The notes beneath the pieces were generated by a model, which saw only the letters and a program-made list of their open reading frames with translations, did no database searches and was not told the DNA's origin. The translations under genes were made by a program, and so were the position numbers. A stretch of DNA of 9,888 bases from Microbacterium sp. (lineage in GTDB: Bacteria > Actinomycetota > Actinomycetes > Actinomycetales > Microbacteriaceae): NCBI GenBank assembly GCA_031286555.1, contig JAITUD010000180.1:1-9888 (forward strand). Direction: 5' to 3'. Of the stretch, positions 7,081 to 9,888 are shown piece after piece. The stretch's first letter is position 1, and every line of letters starts with the position of its first letter.

Positions 7081-7118
7081 TACCAAAACCGGCAGATATT
7101 GGGCTGCTCCCTCTGCCG
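7081..7118 (-). terminator. Terminator-like hairpin after the methyltransferase gene
   Basis: CGGCAGA (minus, 7112-7118) pairs with TCTGCCG (7090-7096) over a 15-nt loop that includes a possible GGG/CCC inner stem. It is followed on the minus strand by GTTTTGG. It lies 8 bp past the methyltransferase stop and would uncouple it from the endonuclease gene. Confidence 0.42.
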
Positions 7119-7125
7119 ACTGCTG

Positions 7126-8352
7126 TCATGGTTGCTCGCAGCCCGCGGCCTGCCCGGCGCTCGCGTTGTTCGCCGGGTCCATCACCTCGACGTGTTCCTT
7201 CATGTCGATGAGGAACTCTTCTTCGAACTTCAGCTTCGCCTTTTGGGTGCGTGAGTAGAACCCGGCAGCGGCGCGATAGCTCAACGGAGTCAGGCCGGAC
7301 CGGTCTACCAGATCCATAAGGTGCGTGTACGGGCGGTGCTGTGGCCACATGGTCGCGTACGAACGCCATCTCTTGCCGTTGTGTCCCCATGCGGCGGTGG
7401 GCCACCGCGCGCTGTCGGACAGGCGGTCGGACTCGGACTCGTCGTATTCGCCAGGGTTCAGCAGCTTCTCGCCGAGCCACTGTGAGACGCCGACGGTGAC
7501 AGCGTTGCCGACCATCTTCCAGCGGTCGCGGCCGCTCTTCTTGTCGGCCGTCGCGTCGTTCAGTGTCCAATCCTTGTCGAACCCCTGAAGCTGTTCGACG
7601 TCGGTGATCGACGGCGTGACGATGCGGTGCCCCAGGGGATTGCCGGGAATCCAGATCCCCGGCGGTGACGGGATACTCAGACCCGAGCCGCCCTTGACCG
7701 TCGGGACCGCGTCCGGCGCCCACCCCAGACCGCGCAGTCCCTCTGTCCAGTAGAAGCCGGAAACGTCCTTGGCGCGGTCGCTCTCGTCCGGCTCGCCCGC
7801 GTCCTCGGCCAAGAGGACATTGCGGGGGTCCTCGGTGAGGCTGGCGACGAAGAGGACTCGTTGGCGCCGCTGGGGTACGCCGGTGAAACGCGAGTCGACG
7901 AGGCGGTACGCCCATGAGTAGCCGAGGGCCTCAAGCTGCTCGACGAGATGGAGCATGGCCTTGCCCTTGTCGAGCACCAGCATGTTCCGGACGTTCTCGA
8001 GGACGAGCCACTTCGGGTGGTGCTTCTCGAGGAGCCGGAAGACGTGTGAGACGAGGCCAGACTGCTCGCCGCCGATGCCTGCCGTACGGCCGGCTTGCGA
8101 GAGGTCCTGACAGGGGAAGCCTGCGGTGACGACGTCGACGTCACGGGGGAGAGCTTCGAGGTGCCGGACGTCCGGCGCGAGCGGAGCGTCGGGAAATTGC
8201 TTTGCGAGAACCGCTTGGGCGGGCTCCCACACCTCACAGAGCATGGCCGTCTCAAGCCCGGCTCGTTTCAGGCCCAGCTCAAGGCCACCTACGCCCGCGA
8301 AGAGCCCCGCGACTCGTAGGGGATGCTGGCTCACATCTTGCTCACTGCTCAC
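7126..8352 (-). CDS. C5-cytosine DNA methyltransferase of a type II restriction-modification system
   Basis: The 408-residue protein has the C5-methyltransferase motifs in order: motif I LFAGVGGLELGL (AdoMet binding, 17-28), motif IV GFPCQDLS with catalytic Cys81, motif VI LENVRNML (Glu119), motif VIII VPQRRQRVLFVAS (159-171), motif IX RIVTPSITDVEQLQGF (243-258) and motif X MVGNAVTVGVS (280-290). The target-recognition region between VIII and IX is short, about 70 residues. Some 110 residues follow motif X, including RSYATMWPQHRPYTHLMDLVD and YRAAAGFYSRTQKAKLKFEEEF; this extension is unusual and unassigned. Start: GTG at 8352 with AGGA upstream; a second GTG at 8334 is possible. The enzyme would methylate a cytosine in the site cut by the downstream endonuclease. 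All catalytic motifs are intact. Whether it recognises a palindrome, and which one, cannot be read from the sequence. Confidence 0.93.
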   Translation of the reverse strand: MSSEQDVSQHPLRVAGLFAGVGGLELGLKRAGLETAMLCEVWEPAQAVLAKQFPDAPLAPDVRHLEALPRDVDVVTAGFPCQDLSQAGRTAGIGGEQSGLVSHVFRLLEKHHPKWLVLENVRNMLVLDKGKAMLHLVEQLEALGYSWAYRLVDSRFTGVPQRRQRVLFVASLTEDPRNVLLAEDAGEPDESDRAKDVSGFYWTEGLRGLGWAPDAVPTVKGGSGLSIPSPPGIWIPGNPLGHRIVTPSITDVEQLQGFDKDWTLNDATADKKSGRDRWKMVGNAVTVGVSQWLGEKLLNPGEYDESESDRLSDSARWPTAAWGHNGKRWRSYATMWPQHRPYTHLMDLVDRSGLTPLSYRAAAGFYSRTQKAKLKFEEEFLIDMKEHVEVMDPANNASAGQAAGCEQP

Positions 8353-8363
8353 GACGAGATCCT

Positions 8364-8420
8364 GTCATACGGGTCTGACACCGCAGGCCAGAACCACTTG
8401 CCTCGCCTGTCAGACCGTGT
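8364..8420 (-). promoter_or_regulatory. Inverted-repeat operator and promoter region of the methyltransferase gene
   Basis: GGTCTGACA (8372-8380) and TGTCAGACC (8408-8416) are a perfect 9-bp inverted repeat spaced by 27 bp. On the minus strand the proximal copy runs into a -10-like TATGAC (8364-8369), 11 nt before the GTG. The distal copy includes TCAGACCGTGT (8410-8420), identical to the site before the endonuclease gene. The stop codon of the DUF2637-type gene lies within it. Likely a regulator-binding site shared by both genes. Confidence 0.45.
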
Positions 8421-9235
8421 GAGGTTGTCGGAAACGCTGCGCCGGCCGCTGCTCGACCTTCGGCCGGTTGTCGCGAGAGTTGACCGTGCGCACGTCCCCG
8501 CCGGTCGTCTTGATCCCACAACGGGTCATCTGCTCGGCCACCTGCGGCGCGCTGAGTCCGGGCAGCGCACCGCGGATGCGGCGCAACGCCAGCCTTCGAC
8601 AGCTCGCCGCCGGTGAGCACCTCGTCGACGATCTGCTCGATTCGCCGCGGCACCTCGGGCTCGGCGATCGCCAGAGCGGGGCGCGCGGGAGCGGGAGCCG
8701 GCGAGGGGAGGGGCGGCAGGTCTCCCGCGGCGGCGGGCGTGGCGGCGAGCAGTCCCTCGACGGGGGCCAAGGGGCGCCCGTACCGGGTGAGCCGCAGGGC
8801 GATCACGTCGCCGACCGGCGCCTTCGAACGCCACCGTCGGCCGTAGCGTGAGGGTAGCCGTGCCCGCTCGACGCGCCGCGGCTGTTCGAGCGCGAGTACG
8901 TTGAGGTATGAGCGCTCCCAGAGCTTCATACGGCGCCACAGGAGGAACGTCGGCAGCGGGGAGAGCAGCCACCGCGCCAGACGCACAGACTCGGTCGCGC
9001 AGTCGGCCTTGATCTCCGCCGACCGGCCGACCGCGTGCCGAGTAGCCTCGACCACGGTGACGAAGTGCAGAGGGATCGCGGCGTGTATTCCGGCGCCGAG
9101 CGGGTCCGGCCACGCCGAAGCGCCGTTGAAGGTGACGGTGGCGGCGGTGAGCCGCCACGCGGCATGTCGCAGCAGAGGCAGCGGCATCCTGAGCCACGTG
9201 AGCAGCAGGTCGAGGGCGAGCAGCACAAGAATGCC
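8410..9235 (-). pseudogene. DUF2637-type membrane protein, frameshifted and missing its N-terminus
   Basis: From 9235 the frame reads ILVLLALDLLLTWLRMPLPLL (hydrophobic segment), ATVTFNGASAWPDPLGAGIH, VTVVEATRHAVGR, VRLARWLLSPLPTFLLWRRMKLWE and APVGDVIALRLTRYG, then an alanine-proline linker and IVDEVLTGGELSKA. I recognise this as the Streptomyces DUF2637-type family found on plasmids and integrative elements. Near 8600 the frame must shift once. The C-terminus LRRIRGALPGLSAPQVAEQM, then KTTGGDVRTVNSRDNRPKVEQ, continues in another frame to TGA at 8410-8412 and reads as a helix-turn-helix-like end. The N-terminal membrane part expected of the family is absent. Upstream the frame runs without a break into VYEAEVVDGGDQGEEPPTSYPDA, which belongs to a different phage gene. 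This is a deletion fusion with a frameshift, so it is probably dead. The family name is from memory. Confidence 0.62.
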
Positions 9236-9644
9236 TGCGTCGGGGTACGACGTCGGCGGTTCCTCGCCCTGGTCGCCGCCGTCGACGACCTCGGCCTCGT
9301 ACACCCCGTCGATGTCGTACCCGTCTCGCCCTGGTCGTTCTCGACGACGCCGGTCCGGGGATCGACGCCCTGCTCGACGTTGGCGGCGATTCGCATGAGG
9401 TCCGGCGAGAGCGGATCGGACCCGTCGCGGGCGATGTGCCCGGAGCGGTTCGCCTGGTGCCACACCGCCCGCACCTCGTCGGCTGTGCGGCAGCCGCGGG
9501 CGTCGGCAAGGTAGTCGGGCATCTGCGGCTCGGCGCCGGACAGGGCCGGGCGGTCGGTGAGCGAGCTCGGATCGAGGGCGGCCGCCGTCGACAACGGCCC
9601 CGAGAGCGCGTGACGCAGATGCGGCACCGAAGGCACGAACTTGA
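9236..9644 (-). pseudogene. Body of the element gene split at the attachment site
   Basis: Reading from the attR core, the minus strand gives FVPSVPHLRHALSG, then PLSTAAALDPSSLTDRPAL, then MPDYLADARGCRTADEVRAVW and IARDGSDPLSPDLMRIAANVEQG. The block TADEVRAVWHQANRSG resembles the helical C-terminal domain of small phage accessory proteins. The gene has no start here; its RBS and first seven codons are at 1460-1492. Around 9320-9330 one frameshift is needed (ENDQGETG to YDIDGVYEAEVVDG), and the end is fused to the DUF2637-type remnant. Function unknown. The frame open to an ATG at 9735 is not the true start, since 9646-9735 is plus-strand host coding sequence. Confidence 0.55.
9636..9644 (+). 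other. Right attachment core (attR), CGAACTTGA
   Basis: This is the direct copy of 1460-1468. To its left is minus-strand element coding sequence; to its right plus-strand codons with host-like third positions start at once (CAC GGG AAG TTC TTC GTC). Confidence 0.7.
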
Positions 9645-9888
9645 TCACGGGAAGTTCTTCGTCTCGCCGTCGACCGACGGCCGCGTCCGGATCGGCTACG
9701 TCTACCTGGCGGCCTACGTGCCGTCCCCCGCGCACCCGCGATACGCCCTGCTGAACTTCTGGGCCGCGACGTCGAGGATGAGCCGCCTGTTCGAGCAGTC
9801 GGCCGAGATCCGCAGGACGTTCATCGGCCTCGCGGAGGCGGCCGGCGGGGTCTGCTGCGCGCTCGACCGGGGCGAGGGCGACCCGGAG
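9643..9888 (+). pseudogene. 3' continuation of the interrupted host gene (open to window end)
   Basis: In the same frame as the gene starting at 1122, this stretch encodes DHGKFFVSPSTDGRVRIGYVYL, passing through AAYVPSPAHPRYALLNFWAATS, then MSRLFEQSAEIRRTFIGLAEAAGGVCCALDRG, and is open at the window end. The motifs GRVRIGYVYL, FWAATS.MSRLFE and ASGGVCC-like (here AAGGVCC) are those I remember following MGLIYSHDLY in intact Streptomyces homologues. It lacks its own ribosome site. ATG or GTG codons at 9610-9621 lie in element sequence with no Shine-Dalgarno match. It is therefore the severed distal part, at least 82 codons, silent unless the element is excised. Third positions are nearly all G/C. 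Confidence 0.78.

Larger units (their letters stand above)
1460..9644. mobile_element. Integrated phage-derived element carrying two defence systems
   Basis: The element is bounded by direct 9-bp copies of CGAACTTGA at 1460-1468 and 9636-9644, giving a unit of about 8176 bp. The ends fall inside one host gene, and joining them restores a single frame. The content is phage-like: CHAP endolysin, tail-fibre remnant, a split gene beside the attachment site, and a DUF2637-type gene. To this are added a Septu-like pair and a type II restriction-modification pair. No integrase, excisionase, replication or packaging gene is seen, so it is either a deletion remnant or needs a recombinase from elsewhere. 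A second, 11-bp direct repeat (TCGGCTACGTC, 1450-1460 and 9692-9702) gives an alternative boundary. The codon pattern argues for the 9-bp site, because 9646-9702 already reads as plus-strand host coding DNA. Confidence 0.8.

Noticed and set aside
7010..7915. A 301-codon minus-strand frame overlapping the methyltransferase
   Set aside because: Same strand but a different frame from a clear C5 methyltransferase; the translation is arginine-rich and featureless.
1450..9702. An 11-bp direct repeat, TCGGCTACGTC (1450-1460 and 9692-9702), as the true attachment core
   Set aside because: It also joins both genes in frame and is longer, so it remains a live alternative. However, 9646-9691 has near-complete G/C at plus-strand third positions (host-like) and much weaker bias in the minus frame, and the repeat codes for the same G-Y-V motif twice. 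The 9-bp site explains the codon pattern better.
1..9888. CRISPR array, tRNA, rRNA or retron ncRNA
   Set aside because: I saw no regularly spaced repeats, no cloverleaf or rRNA sequence, and no reverse transcriptase near the ATPase-HNH pair that would make it a retron system.

Overview
The window looks like Streptomyces or a close relative. GC is very high, third codon positions are almost all G or C in the flanking genes, ribosome sites are strong GGAGG types, and several products are of Streptomyces or actinophage type. I infer a chromosomal region interrupted by an ~8.2 kb phage-derived element.

Layout. Positions 1-1466 are host chromosome: the 3' end of an unrecognised gene (+), a dihydrofolate reductase-family gene (-, 248-883), and the first 115 codons of a conserved small-protein gene (+, from 1122). 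That gene stops making sense at a 9-bp sequence, CGAACTTGA (1460-1468). Its continuation appears at the right end of the window, straight after a second direct copy of the same 9 bp (9636-9644). Joining the two copies restores one open frame through to the window end.

The element between the copies (about 8176 bp) carries phage late genes on the minus strand: a frameshifted tail-fibre C-terminus (5619-6160), a small coupled ORF (2261-2503) and a CHAP endolysin (1548-2264) with a damaged C-terminus. A gene whose start lies at attL and whose body lies at attR is split by the integration; excision would rebuild it. A DUF2637-type membrane protein gene (8410-9235) is frameshifted and fused to other phage sequence. 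No integrase is visible.

Two defence systems lie among these decaying phage genes, and both are intact. One is a Septu-like pair (+, 2636-5604): an ABC/SMC-type ATPase with a large unassigned N-terminal region, overlapping by 1 nt an HNH nuclease. It has lower GC than its surroundings, its own apparent leaderless promoter, and hairpins on both sides. The other is a type II restriction-modification pair (-, 6238-8352): a C5-cytosine methyltransferase followed by a candidate PD-(D/E)XK-type endonuclease. The two genes share an 11-bp motif immediately upstream of their starts, and there is no controller gene.

Taken together, this is a defective prophage, or a satellite-like element, that has shrunk to a defence island and sits in a host gene. 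Septu-like activity would act on invading phage; restriction-modification would cut unmodified DNA. Selection for these two systems would explain why they stay intact while the phage backbone decays.
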